From Bacteroidota bacterium (GTDB lineage: Bacteria > Bacteroidota > Bacteroidia > Cytophagales > UBA9547): a stretch of 51,717 bases of DNA. The position numbers were made by a program, and so were the translations under genes. Where the stretch lies: positions 1 to 51,717 of the forward strand of contig RDZG01000085.1 of NCBI GenBank assembly GCA_004293915.1, given 5' to 3'. Below, in pieces: positions 1 to 8,886 of this stretch (position 1 is the first letter of the stretch; each line of letters starts with the position of its first letter). Below the pieces are notes generated by a model that saw only the letters and a program-made list of their open reading frames with translations, was not told where the DNA came from and made no database searches.

Positions 1-95
1 TTCAGCAAATGTAAACGGTTTTTAGGATTAAAATTAAAGTGTAAATTTGTATCAGGATTAATCAATAAACTGTAAACTTTTTTTAGGACGAGACA
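1..95. mobile_element. Probable IS21-family element end (three internal repeats)
   Basis: Three imperfect direct repeats start at 10, 40 and 71. Each begins TGTAAA and carries AGGA about 14-15 bases later, so the period is 30-31 bases. The last unit runs into AGGACGAGACA ending at 95, which would be a CA-terminated outer end. Arrays of transposase-binding repeats inside the ends are typical of the IS21 (IstA/IstB) family. No transposase gene lies in the window, so only the terminus is present. The exact boundary is inferred from where the DUF1080 reading frame resumes. Confidence 0.55.
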
Positions 96-597
96 TTTTG
101 ATTGTCAAAAGTGTGTTCTGTGTGCCACAGACCACGGTGCAGAATTGAAAGTAACTTACAGGGTTTCTGACAAAGGCAATAGTGGTATAAATTATAGAAG
201 CAAAACGGTAACAGGAAATGTATTTGCCTTACAGGGTTATCAAGCCGATATTGATGGGCATAATCAATGGTCGGGACAAAATTACGAAGAAAGAGGACGC
301 ACTTTTTTGGCTTTGCGAGGACAAGCAATGCAATTTGAAACAGCAAAATCGCCTGTAAAAATGGCAACAATTGGAAATGAAGTTGTTTTGATAAAAAATA
401 TAAATTCGGATTGGAACGAATATCATTTAATTGTTAAAGGAAATTTAATGATGCACATCATAAATGGTCAATTGATGAGTTTAATAATGGATGACGACAC
501 AAAAAACAATGCTTTAGAAGGTTTTTTAGGTGTTCAGGTTCATGTTGGACCACCCATGAAAATCGAATATAAAAACTTTAAAATCAAGTATTTATAA
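96..597 (+). pseudogene. 3' remnant of a DUF1080 (3-keto-disaccharide hydrolase-like) gene
   Basis: The 150 residues from a TTG at 145 match the C-terminal two thirds of the DUF1080 fold, a concanavalin-like beta-sandwich found in secreted proteins acting on sugars. The block GNSGINYRSK near residue 12 is the family hallmark, and the end GPPMKIEYKNFKIKYL is the usual last strand. The frame stays open upstream to a stop at 73-75, which lies inside the putative IS end. There is no signal peptide, and the first strands of the domain are missing. The 5' half has therefore been lost or separated by the element. The residues around 103-144 do not match the family clearly, so the exact junction is uncertain. 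It converges on the DUF1801 gene with a 6-base overlap. It is unlikely to make a functional enzyme. Confidence 0.7.
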
Positions 598-954
598 TTT
601 CACAACTCCAGTCTTGTATAAATTTATGGCTTGATTTATGAGATTTGAGATCGTTTCTATTGGCAAATCCTGATGTGCATCAAAAAGTATAATTTTTGTG
701 CGTGAACGTTTTTCCATTATCAATTCGGGATGCTCAATATGTTTGCCTTCAACTATGCCAATATAAGGTTTTTGGAGTTTTTTGTGTACCCACAAATAGC
801 AAAACATTTTTCCTTTATAGCAAAAAAAGGGCATTCCATATTTCCATTCGCTAGTTATATCTTCATCAATCGAAAGAATAATGTGTTTGAGTGCCAATAA
901 GCAATCTTTTATCGGTTCGGTTTGTTTTGAATAAAACGCAGGTGGATTATTCAT
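592..954 (-). CDS. DUF1801 (YdhG-like) protein
   Basis: This 120-residue protein has the DUF1801 layout: an N-terminal helix followed by an EWKYGMPFF block (about residues 36-44), then CYLWVHKKLQKPYIGIV and a C-terminal helical segment. The family has a frataxin-like fold and is usually a small cytoplasmic protein of unknown biochemical role; iron handling has been proposed for some members. There are no signal peptide or membrane segments. It lies 11 bases downstream of the pRiA4b ORF-3-like gene on the same strand, so the two are probably co-transcribed. Assignment to the family is firm from the pattern; function is not known. Confidence 0.8.
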   Translation of the reverse strand: MNNPPAFYSKQTEPIKDCLLALKHIILSIDEDITSEWKYGMPFFCYKGKMFCYLWVHKKLQKPYIGIVEGKHIEHPELIMEKRSRTKIILFDAHQDLPIETISNLINQAINLYKTGVVKL

Positions 955-965
955 TTCTGTTGAAT

Positions 966-1601
966 TTAGTTCAACGAAAATGGAATAGAAAATCCACCAT
1001 CTTTTTCGTTTTTTGGCTCATCAGGATTGTCTAGAAAACCAAAATCATCATCCGAATCATCCATAAATTCTTCATCTTTCAACCACGAATTTATTTCTTC
1101 TATATCTAACAAATGAGTTGCATTGTGCATCAACAACTGTTTTTTTGTGAGTGTTGATAAATCCAAAAAATCTTCGTCAGGATGGTCGCCTTTTGCATCT
1201 ATACAAACTGGATATAATGAATTGTCTTTAACTGAAAAAATACTTTCCAATTCAATCGTAAACTCAAATGATTTGTTATCATTTTCGTCTTCATTTTCAT
1301 TGATATACGAAAAGACTATGCCATCTTGGTTGGTTTGCAACAAATCTTTAAGTTCGTAGTCATCAGCATCTTCTATATTGATACTGCCATTATCTATTAC
1401 CTCGTTTAAGTCTTCGTCAATTTCGGATAAAATCAAATTTTCATTAACCATAAACATCCACGATTCGAAACCAGAAAGTGCAAAAGCGGTTTGTATATCT
1501 TGAGCCATTTCCCAAAACGTGGCATCTTCGTCAAACTGAATCGTTCTGTAAGTTGGTTTTTGTTGATTTAAAAGCGAGATTTTAACTTGATAAACTAACA
1601 T
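966..1601 (-). CDS. pRiA4b ORF-3-like protein
   Basis: This is a 211-residue acidic protein. Its start (YQVKISLLNQQKPTYRTIQF) matches the N-terminal strand of the plasmid pRiA4b ORF-3 family (IS1096 TnpR-like passenger family), followed by the usual TFWEMAQDIQTAF helix. The C-terminal half is rich in Asp/Glu and ends in a low-complexity acidic tail (about residues 175-200). The family is widespread on mobile elements and chromosomes and has no established biochemical function. No membrane segments or signal peptide are seen. The gene heads a probable two-gene unit with the DUF1801 gene. Confidence 0.75.
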   Translation of the reverse strand: MLVYQVKISLLNQQKPTYRTIQFDEDATFWEMAQDIQTAFALSGFESWMFMVNENLILSEIDEDLNEVIDNGSINIEDADDYELKDLLQTNQDGIVFSYINENEDENDNKSFEFTIELESIFSVKDNSLYPVCIDAKGDHPDEDFLDLSTLTKKQLLMHNATHLLDIEEINSWLKDEEFMDDSDDDFGFLDNPDEPKNEKDGGFSIPFSLN

Positions 1602-1689
1602 TGTAATATTATTTTTTTTGCAAAAATCGGAATAAAATTTTTAACCTACTATAAAAGATTTATGTTCGTGCTAAAATTTACAAAAATAA

Positions 1690-2298
1690 ATGGTTTCTAT
1701 TGTAGTTTCAGGCATGATTTTGGGCTTTGCAATAGCCATTTTGGTTGGTCCCGTTTTTTTCTTATTGCTCAATACGGCACTCCGTAAAGGCTGGTTACCA
1801 GCTATTTATATTGCTTTAGGTGTTGCAATAAGCGATATCATTTATATTTTGGCTATATATTTGGGCTTTTCGAGATTCGAAAACAGTTTAATCTCGCATG
1901 ATGTATTAATTTTTGCTGGAGGTGTTTTATTAATTGCATTTGGGCTTGTGATGATAGGCAAAAAGATAAAAATAGAACCCACCGATGAATTAGTTTTTAC
2001 TAATAAAGAACGAATAAAATACCTGTCTCGAGGCTTTATGCTCAATTTTATCAATCCATCGGTAATTATTTTTTGGATTGGGGCAGTAAGTGCCGCTACT
2101 ATAAAATTAGAAAATAATAGCGGATTAATTTTTGTGTTTTTTACCGCTACCATGCTTACAGTTTTTTTGTTTGATGTTTTTAAAATCTATCTTTCACGAA
2201 AATTATCGGCTATAATAACCGAAAAATCGCTTCGGATTATTAATATTGTATCTGGAATTGCAATGGTAATTTATGGTTTTTATTTACTTGTATTTTAA
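1690..2298 (+). CDS. LysE/RhtB-family amino-acid exporter
   Basis: This is a 202-residue, very hydrophobic protein with about six membrane segments. It opens with the typical LysE pattern: a first helix ending in AILVGPVFFLLLNTALRKG (about residues 15-33) and a second helix with IALGVAISDIIY. A central charged loop (GKKIKIEPTDELVFTNKERIK) precedes GFMLNFINPSVIIFWIG, the family's conserved N-P-kink helix. LysE-type proteins export amino acids or related metabolites across the inner membrane by secondary transport. The substrate cannot be read from the sequence. It is a single-gene unit, divergent from the pRiA4b-like gene. Confidence 0.85.
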   Translation: MVSIVVSGMILGFAIAILVGPVFFLLLNTALRKGWLPAIYIALGVAISDIIYILAIYLGFSRFENSLISHDVLIFAGGVLLIAFGLVMIGKKIKIEPTDELVFTNKERIKYLSRGFMLNFINPSVIIFWIGAVSAATIKLENNSGLIFVFFTATMLTVFLFDVFKIYLSRKLSAIITEKSLRIINIVSGIAMVIYGFYLLVF

Positions 2299-2310
2299 AT
2301 TTATTGGCTA

Positions 2311-2524
2311 TGTTTTGAAATTTACAACAAAATTTGACTTTAAAACATTGCAATATTGATAGGATGAAATCATTTTAATTAAATATTTGCCACGAATGCA
2401 CGAAAAAAACACTAAAGATTAGTGAATTCGTGGCAAAAAATAATAGAAAAAAATTGGATTTGAACTTGTATCTTCAAATCCAATTAGGAATTTAACAAAT
2501 GTTGTTTAATTTAGAATATAGCCC
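2311..2524 (+). repeat. Dispersed ~214-base repeat, copy A
   Basis: The whole stretch between the LysE stop and the next gene aligns by eye to the reverse complement of 49584-49797, with roughly 80 percent identity and few gaps. Shared blocks include AATTTACAACAAAA, ATTTGCCA, TGCACGAAAAAAACACTA, TTCGTGGCAAAAAA, GGATTTGAACTT and GGAATTTAACAAATGTTG. An imperfect palindrome lies at its centre: TTTGCCACGAAT (2386-2397) pairs with ATTCGTGGCAAA (2426-2437), a 12-base perfect stem with a 28-base loop. No ORF is seen. The repeat ends about 10 bases before the glycosyltransferase start, so that gene's leader probably derives from it. Confidence 0.8.
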
Positions 2525-2533
2525 ATTTATTTT

Positions 2534-4147
2534 ATGATTTCTACACCAGTTCGGTATTTAATTTTTATATCTATTGCCATAGTTTATGTTTTTGGAATGC
2601 TCACAGATATTATGGACGTGGATGCGGCTCAATATGCTTCGTTATCTGTAAATATGCTAAAAAATGGCAATTGGCTGCATTTTTGTACCCACGATTGGAA
2701 TTATTTAGATAAACCTCCGCTCATTTTTTGGACTTCAGCTGTTTCGTATTCTATTTTTGGAATTTCTAATTTCAGTTATAAACTTCCTTCTGTTTTGGCA
2801 TCGATAATGGGAATTTGGAGTACCTATCGATTTACAAAACTGTATTATTCAGAACTTTCTGCCTATTTTTCGAGTGTGATACTAGCCACTTGCGAGGCTT
2901 ATTATTTGTTTAATAGCGATGTAAAAACAGATCCATTGCTTACTAATTTTGTAATTTTTTCGACCTATCATCTTGCAGCATATTTGCTTACAAATAAAAA
3001 AACAAATTTTGTATTGGCATTTGTTGGGATTGGTTTTGCCATGCTCGCCAAAGGTCCTATTGGGTTGATGACAATTGTTTTTGCTTTTGGTCCGCACCTG
3101 TTAGCAAAACGAGATTTTAGTACCATTTTTAATTTAAAATGGCTGTTAGGTGTCGTAATTATATTAGTAGTGCTTGCTCCTATGTGCTATGGGCTTTATA
3201 CGCAATATGGATTATATGGACTTCGTTTTTTCTTTTGGACACAAAGCTTTGGACGCATTACAGGCGAAAGCAATTGGGTAAACCACATGGGTCCACTTTT
3301 TATTTTTCATAGTTTTTTGTGGGCTTTTTTGCCTTGGACAGTTTTTGTGCTTATAGGAGTTTTTTTAGAGTCAAAAATGCTTTGGATACAAAAATTTAAG
3401 ATTAGCAATAATCAAGAAATAATTGCTCTTTCGGGTCTGATGTTCAGTTACTTATCTCTCGAACAAAGTAAATATGAATTACCACATTATATATGGGTTA
3501 TAATGCCGTTTGCATCTATAATTGCGGCAAATGTTTTAGTAAATATTAATGAAAAATATTTAAAAACAATGCGAATTATTCAAACTTCGGTTTGTGTGGG
3601 AATATTTATAATCACTGGATTGATTACTTTTTATGTTTTTGATTCTGAATGGTATTTTGGACTTATTTATGGATTTTCACTAGGTATTTTCATTGGATTT
3701 ATTTTCAAACAAAATGGTATTAAAAAAATATTTATCATTACTGTAGTTGCCATCACATCGTTAAATCTATTGCTTTTTACACATTTTTTTCCTAAAGTAT
3801 TGTATTACCAACCTGGTCATTTTTATGCCGACTATATTCAGAAAAATGATATTCCTAAAAACAAAGTTTACAATATCAAAGGATGGGATTATCCAACCGA
3901 TTTTTATGCCCAATATGAATTCAAGAACCTAAATTCGCTCGAAGAAGTACATAGCTTACCTAAAGGAAAAATTTATGCTTTTGTGAATGAACCTATGATG
4001 GAATATTATAAAACGTATTATGATGTAAAAGTTTTACTTATACGTCCGTTTTATCATGTATCGAAACTTACTCCTAAATTTTTGAATCCAGCAACCCGAG
4101 AATCGACTATTAGAAAGAGTATTTTTGTAGAAATATATTTAAAATAA
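2534..4147 (+). CDS. GT39/ArnT-like membrane glycosyltransferase
   Basis: This is a 537-residue integral membrane protein with an N-terminal PMT_2/GT39-type module. After the first helix, the periplasmic loop carries DVDAAQYASLSVNMLKNGNW (from about residue 28) and then LDKPPLIFWTSAVSYSIFG. The early acidic residue and the KPPL block are hallmarks of polyprenyl-phosphate-sugar dependent transferases. About ten further helices follow, then a soluble C-terminal tail of about 110 residues. Such enzymes move a sugar from a lipid-linked donor onto lipid A, protein or glycan on the outer face of the inner membrane. Donor and acceptor cannot be told. No other glycan genes are adjacent, and the gene seems to stand alone behind repeat copy A. 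Confidence 0.8.
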   Translation: MISTPVRYLIFISIAIVYVFGMLTDIMDVDAAQYASLSVNMLKNGNWLHFCTHDWNYLDKPPLIFWTSAVSYSIFGISNFSYKLPSVLASIMGIWSTYRFTKLYYSELSAYFSSVILATCEAYYLFNSDVKTDPLLTNFVIFSTYHLAAYLLTNKKTNFVLAFVGIGFAMLAKGPIGLMTIVFAFGPHLLAKRDFSTIFNLKWLLGVVIILVVLAPMCYGLYTQYGLYGLRFFFWTQSFGRITGESNWVNHMGPLFIFHSFLWAFLPWTVFVLIGVFLESKMLWIQKFKISNNQEIIALSGLMFSYLSLEQSKYELPHYIWVIMPFASIIAANVLVNINEKYLKTMRIIQTSVCVGIFIITGLITFYVFDSEWYFGLIYGFSLGIFIGFIFKQNGIKKIFIITVVAITSLNLLLFTHFFPKVLYYQPGHFYADYIQKNDIPKNKVYNIKGWDYPTDFYAQYEFKNLNSLEEVHSLPKGKIYAFVNEPMMEYYKTYYDVKVLLIRPFYHVSKLTPKFLNPATRESTIRKSIFVEIYLK

Positions 4148-4220
4148 TTCTTTTTTCTTCTTTATTTAATCCAAAAAATTATATTTGAAATTCAATTAAC
4201 CCTTAATAATTACTAATTTT

Positions 4221-5822
4221 ATGAATTTTGCCCCAATCGATATTTTTGTTTTTGTAAGTTATATCGCTATAATTATTACAGTAGCACTTTTTGTTAGCCG
4301 TAAGAAAAAAGGAGAAGAACAAACTACCCGAGATTATTTTTTGGCTGGAAATACGTTGCCTTGGTGGGCAATTGGAACTTCCCTTATTGCAGCCAATATC
4401 TCTGCCGAACAGCTTATTGGAATGACTGGTAATGGTTTCACAATGGGCTTAGCCATAGCAACTTACGAACTTATGGCAGCTGCCACTTTAATTATAGTTG
4501 GAAAATATTTCTTACCCATTTTCTTGGAAAAGAAAATATATTCGATGCCCAATTTTTTAGAAATGCGATACGATGGCAAAGTGCGTTCGAGCTTAGCAAT
4601 TTTGTGGTTGGTGCTTTATGTGTTTGTAAACGTAACTTCTATTTTGTATTTGGGTGGCGTATGCTTAGAAGAAGTTTTTCAGATTAAATTAGAATATGCA
4701 ATCATTGGAATAGCCGTTTTTTCTGCAATTTATACCGTAGCTGGTGGGTTAAAAGCCATAGCCTATACCGATTTTATCCAAGTTACATTCTTAGTTATTG
4801 GTGGATTATTGACAACAACTATAGCTTTAAACAAACTGACCGATGGACAAGGATTTTTTACAGGTTTACAATTTTTATATGAAAATAACCCACAAAAATT
4901 CAAAATGATTTTTAACGAAACATCACAATTTTATTCCTCATTGCCAGGTGTTTTTGGCGTTTTTGGTTTGATGTGGATTGTAAACTTAAACTATTGGGGT
5001 TTTAATCAATACATTTCGCAACGAGCTTTAGCAGCTAAAAATCTTAAAGAAGCTCAAAACGGGGTTATTTTAGCCGGTTTTTTAAAGTTACTCATGCCAT
5101 TGATTGTGGTAATTCCGGGTATTGTAGCTTTTGCATTATTAAAAGACAACACTTCGATTTCTTTCGATGCCTCTACACAAGATAAAGTTTATCCATGGTT
5201 GTTAAATCAGTTTTTGACAGATGGAGTAAAAGGGTTGATTTTTGCGGCTTTAGTTGCTGCAATTGTAGGTTCGTTGAGTTCTAAAACAAATAGTATAGCC
5301 ACAATTTTCGCAATGGATGTTTACCGACCATTTTTTGGCAAAAACGATTCGGAACAAAAAATTGTATTAGTTGGTCGAATTTCTATAGTTGTTTCGCTGA
5401 TTATAGGAATTATTTTCGCTCCATTTATTCGTAATTTTTCAGGTGGATTTCAATTTATTCAAGAATTTACAGGTTTTTTTAGTCCAGGTATTTTCGTTAT
5501 TTTTCTTTTTGGATTGTTTTGGAAACGTGCCACAGCCAAAGGTGCTTTATATGTAGCCATTGCAACTTTGCCAATTTCGTTGGTGCTTTATTTCTTTTTT
5601 GGAGATGGGACAATGAGCGTTGCTAATCTACCATTTTTGTATCGTATGGGCATTAGTTTTGCATTTTTGAGTTCAATCATGTTTATGTTTGGCAACAAAA
5701 CCGAAAACGACCCCAAAGCCATATATTTTGGAAAAGATTTGTTTAAAACAGGTACAATATTCAATATAGGAGCAGCAATCATTATTTTGGTGTTGATTGT
5801 AGTATATTACACCTTTTGGTAA
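4221..5822 (+). CDS. Sodium/solute symporter (SSS/SLC5 family)
   Basis: This is a 533-residue transporter with about 13-14 membrane segments. Family hallmarks are RDYFLAGNTLPWWAIGTSL (about residues 38-56), AANISAEQLIGMTGNGF in the first broken helix, and TVAGGLKAIAYTDFIQ in the middle. These are typical of the SGLT-like branch that co-transports Na+ with sugars, sialic acid or other small solutes. The segment AALVAAIVGSLSSKTNSIATIF (about residue 350) carries the conserved serines that bind the second sodium in SGLT-type proteins. The substrate is not determined. A TATATTTG at 4180-4187 fits a Bacteroidota -7 box, but I see no good -33 partner. The next gene starts 19 bases downstream, though its product is unrelated. 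Confidence 0.88.
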   Translation: MNFAPIDIFVFVSYIAIIITVALFVSRKKKGEEQTTRDYFLAGNTLPWWAIGTSLIAANISAEQLIGMTGNGFTMGLAIATYELMAAATLIIVGKYFLPIFLEKKIYSMPNFLEMRYDGKVRSSLAILWLVLYVFVNVTSILYLGGVCLEEVFQIKLEYAIIGIAVFSAIYTVAGGLKAIAYTDFIQVTFLVIGGLLTTTIALNKLTDGQGFFTGLQFLYENNPQKFKMIFNETSQFYSSLPGVFGVFGLMWIVNLNYWGFNQYISQRALAAKNLKEAQNGVILAGFLKLLMPLIVVIPGIVAFALLKDNTSISFDASTQDKVYPWLLNQFLTDGVKGLIFAALVAAIVGSLSSKTNSIATIFAMDVYRPFFGKNDSEQKIVLVGRISIVVSLIIGIIFAPFIRNFSGGFQFIQEFTGFFSPGIFVIFLFGLFWKRATAKGALYVAIATLPISLVLYFFFGDGTMSVANLPFLYRMGISFAFLSSIMFMFGNKTENDPKAIYFGKDLFKTGTIFNIGAAIIILVLIVVYYTFW

Positions 5823-5841
5823 AGATTAAAATATATAAATT

Positions 5842-6378
5842 ATGAAACCATTGCTATTTATAAATAAAACTTCGGTTTTAATATGTGTAATTACACTTGG
5901 GTTTTTTGCTTGCAAAAAAACAAGTTGCGATCCAGCACCTCCATTTTATGGATATTTTCGAATAAATATTTTATCTAAAAAAACAGAAAAAAACTACTTA
6001 AAGGAAAATAATTTAAAGTTAGATTCTTTTAAAATTATAAATAAAGAAACTGGATTAACTATTAAACCTACTCTTGATTCGAATTTCAATCCTAAAATAT
6101 ATATATTTATTATTAAAGATCAATTCCCGGATTTTTATCCTTCAAATGGTTATAGTGCAATTGATTTGTATGGCAAAGAAATATGTAAAAATTACATATT
6201 TAGATATTCTGAATTTAAAAGTGATACACTAAAAATTTGTTTAAAAGGTAACCAAAACAAAGAAAACGCAGATTGTCCAATTTTTTATTTTGAAACTTTT
6301 AAGATTTTAAACTTAAAAGACTCTGTTTTATTGAATTCAACCAGTCCAAATGATGAAATTATTAAAATCTATAAATAA
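5842..6378 (+). CDS. Small putative lipoprotein, first of a tandem paralogous pair
   Basis: I do not recognise this family. The 178-residue protein starts with a hydrophobic segment ending in GFFACKK, a plausible lipobox with Cys at about residue 24, followed by TSCDPAPP. The next gene encodes a paralogue with the same plan: CKxTxCxPAPP, then Y/F-rich strands (YFRINIL against FYFQIL), a DSFxIIN segment, NxxxYSxxPDFY-like residues, a FRYS motif and a C-terminal IIxIYK. The conserved second Cys and the PAPP motif are probably structural. The expected location is the outer membrane or periplasm. Base composition is even more A+T rich than neighbouring genes. Function is unknown. Confidence 0.65.
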   Translation: MKPLLFINKTSVLICVITLGFFACKKTSCDPAPPFYGYFRINILSKKTEKNYLKENNLKLDSFKIINKETGLTIKPTLDSNFNPKIYIFIIKDQFPDFYPSNGYSAIDLYGKEICKNYIFRYSEFKSDTLKICLKGNQNKENADCPIFYFETFKILNLKDSVLLNSTSPNDEIIKIYK

Positions 6379-6422
6379 ATTTTGTGTGCTAATATTCAAT
6401 TAAACTCTTAATAGTCAAGTCA

Positions 6423-6947
6423 ATGAAATCAATTAAATTTATGTTGCTTTTGCTTTCAATCTTTTTATGTGAGAGATGTAAAAATACATATTGCGAACCA
6501 GCTCCACCATTAGAATTTGGCAGATTTTACTTCCAAATATTAGATAAAAAAAACAATATTGATTATTTTAAATCATTGAAAATAACCGCTGATTCTTTTT
6601 ATATCATTAACTTGGCAACTAATAAATCGATTAGAGCTACAATTGATACTAATAGATATTCTAAACCAAATGAATTTATATATGGGGTAGACATGCCTGA
6701 TTTTTATGAAAATAACAACTACGAAAAATTGTTTGATATTGAAAAATGCAACAAGTTTTTATTCCGATATAGCAAAAATGCTAGCGATACTTTTATTTTG
6801 TGTGCAACTGCCAAAAAAGAAAGAAAAAACACAAAATGTCAATCAAGTTATTACTCAAAACAACATTTAAAAACAACCAGAGATTCAACAATATGTCTTT
6901 TAACCCCAGAAACTATTTCAAATGGCTCGATTATTATTTACAAGTAG
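6423..6947 (+). CDS. Small putative lipoprotein, second paralogue
   Basis: This 174-residue protein resembles the product of the preceding gene along its whole length: an N-terminal hydrophobic segment ending LFLCERCK, then NTYCEPAPP, DSFYIINLATNKSI, MPDFYENNNY, FLFRYSKNASDTF and a terminal IIIYK. Two Cys residues lie near the signal-peptide end (CERC), so the lipidation site is ambiguous. The 3' end overlaps the start of the metalloprotease gene by 26 bases in another frame, which suggests translational coupling. The pair probably arose by local duplication. No known domain is evident. Confidence 0.65.
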   Translation: MKSIKFMLLLLSIFLCERCKNTYCEPAPPLEFGRFYFQILDKKNNIDYFKSLKITADSFYIINLATNKSIRATIDTNRYSKPNEFIYGVDMPDFYENNNYEKLFDIEKCNKFLFRYSKNASDTFILCATAKKERKNTKCQSSYYSKQHLKTTRDSTICLLTPETISNGSIIIYK

Positions 6948-8883
6948 CATTATAATTTTTCTTTCTGTACAAATTATATTTTCACAATCCGAATGTTACC
7001 ACATATGCGAAAAACTAACAGAAGAACAAAGAAATACTGTGTGGGAACAACGGAAATCTTTACGATTTAAAGATGATTCATTACAACGACTATTTGGAGC
7101 AAATCGCAGAAGTGCGAGAACCGCAGTTGGTACTGTGTATGAGTTATCACAAGCATTGTATCTATTACCAATTAAAATTTGGTTACATCAAAACAGTGCA
7201 GGTACTAGAGGACCAACAATTCTGAAAATGCAATCCGAAATAGATAATTTAAACAGATATTATAATAACAGTGGTGTTAATATTCAGTTTTATGTAACTA
7301 GCGACAGTCCAGAAATAATAAAAGATGACAAATATGTTGATACAAAAGAAAGCGATGCAAACTACGTAATCGACCATTGGTACAACGAAGATATTATTAA
7401 TGTTCATATGGTAGATAAGTATAATGGAGGTGGAGCAGGTGTTTATGTATCGCCTTTCCCTTTGTTTCAAGATGAAGGTCTAATTATCTCAACTGACGAA
7501 ACGGCTAATGAAACTATTTTTTCTCATGAAGTAGGACACCATTTAGGCCTTGAACATACACACGAAGGAGGAGATGAACCAATTAGCCGAACCAGAAAAA
7601 ATACTTGGGGAAATATAAAATGTAAAACAACAGGTGATGGATTTTGTGATACACCTGCCGACCCTAATTTAAATGAAAAAAACAGCCCATCCTGTGTATT
7701 TACCGACCAAACCGCAAAAGATGCGTGGGGAGATTTTTATGCCAATCCGCCAGCAGGTTCTCAATCGCCTGACTATAGTAATATAATGTCGTATGCAAAT
7801 CCTAGACTTTGTAGAAATAAATTTAGTTCCGAACAAGGACAGTTTATGCGGACAGAGGCAGATGACATGGCTTACGATGGCGATTTTGGAAATCGTAGTT
7901 TATTTGTGTTTGATAAATACGAACCTGATAATCAACGAGAAATTGCAAGAGATATTGTATTTGGAAAGACTCAGCATCATTCTTTTCATTGGGTTGCAAA
8001 AGAAGAGGAGGAAAAATCTTTTTCAGATGTAGATTGGGTTACGTTTACAATTTTAGAACAGACATCAATTCGTGTTTCAACATCGGCAGCTTATTTAGAA
8101 AATCCCGATACAGAAATCAAATTACATCGACTTGAAGCAAATGGTAGCTTAACATTAATTGGGCAAGATAATGATTCGAATGGAGATAAGTATTCAAATT
8201 TAACCGCCAATAATTTAATTCCTGCTACATATTATATTGAAATTAAACCTAAAAACACAGGAAGTACAAGCGGTGTTTATGATTATCTTTTAAATATTAC
8301 AAATTGCACACCAGAATTTGCCTCTATTATTGGAGATTATAACAACATCGAAATGAAGCGAGCTGCCAAAAACACTTTCACTATTGGTGGAAATGGAAAC
8401 AGCTTCAAACTTGGACCGAATGGAAAACTTACTGTAAAAGCGGGACAAAGTATTATCATAACTGGTGATGTAGATATTACAGGTGATTTTGATGCGTCAA
8501 TTGACCCAAATTTAACATGTGATAATTCGACTTCTGACATAGTACGTGGAGCAAGAATAGAAACACGAAACGATTTTTACTACTCAGATAATACAGAAAA
8601 TCCTCAAGAAAACAATGATGCGATTGCTAAAATATTTCCAAATCCATTAACAAATCAAGATGATTTAAGTTTAGAAATATACAGCCCAATAGATTGTTAT
8701 TTTCAATTAAACATCAAAAACATGTTGGGAAATGAAATTATTTCTAATTTAAAAAACAATACAATTAAAGCAGGATATGATAGATTTAAAATTGAAACTA
8801 CGGACTTAGCAAATGGAATGTACATCATTACTATAAATGTTGGAACAAAAAAGTTTTTTCACAAACTAATAATTAGCAAGTAA
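6922..8883 (+). CDS. Secreted M43/pappalysin-type zinc metalloprotease with T9SS sorting domain
   Basis: This is a 653-residue secreted protease. A signal peptide occupies about residues 1-22. The catalytic domain has the metzincin site HEVGHHLGLEH (H202, E203, H206, G209, H212) and a Met-turn SNIMSYA with M289; Cys pairs in between (CKTTGDGFCDTPAD) fit the pappalysin/cytophagalysin M43B group. Next come a prepeptidase-like beta domain (about 332-455), a short 3xQ-like segment (NTFTIGGNGNSFKLGPNGKL) and a C-terminal type A sorting domain (about 567-653, starting IAKIFPNP and ending KKFFHKLIISK). It is expected to be exported by Sec, then carried over the outer membrane by T9SS. The ATG at 6922 lies inside the upstream lipoprotein gene, which supports coupling. 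Substrate is unknown. Confidence 0.88.
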   Translation: MARLLFTSSIIIFLSVQIIFSQSECYHICEKLTEEQRNTVWEQRKSLRFKDDSLQRLFGANRRSARTAVGTVYELSQALYLLPIKIWLHQNSAGTRGPTILKMQSEIDNLNRYYNNSGVNIQFYVTSDSPEIIKDDKYVDTKESDANYVIDHWYNEDIINVHMVDKYNGGGAGVYVSPFPLFQDEGLIISTDETANETIFSHEVGHHLGLEHTHEGGDEPISRTRKNTWGNIKCKTTGDGFCDTPADPNLNEKNSPSCVFTDQTAKDAWGDFYANPPAGSQSPDYSNIMSYANPRLCRNKFSSEQGQFMRTEADDMAYDGDFGNRSLFVFDKYEPDNQREIARDIVFGKTQHHSFHWVAKEEEEKSFSDVDWVTFTILEQTSIRVSTSAAYLENPDTEIKLHRLEANGSLTLIGQDNDSNGDKYSNLTANNLIPATYYIEIKPKNTGSTSGVYDYLLNITNCTPEFASIIGDYNNIEMKRAAKNTFTIGGNGNSFKLGPNGKLTVKAGQSIIITGDVDITGDFDASIDPNLTCDNSTSDIVRGARIETRNDFYYSDNTENPQENNDAIAKIFPNPLTNQDDLSLEIYSPIDCYFQLNIKNMLGNEIISNLKNNTIKAGYDRFKIETTDLANGMYIITINVGTKKFFHKLIISK

Positions 8884-8886
8884 GTT

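Noticed and set aside
4180-4187. TATATTTG upstream of the symporter as a promoter
   Set aside because: The -7 box fits, but there is no TTG at the expected distance, so I did not list it as a promoter.
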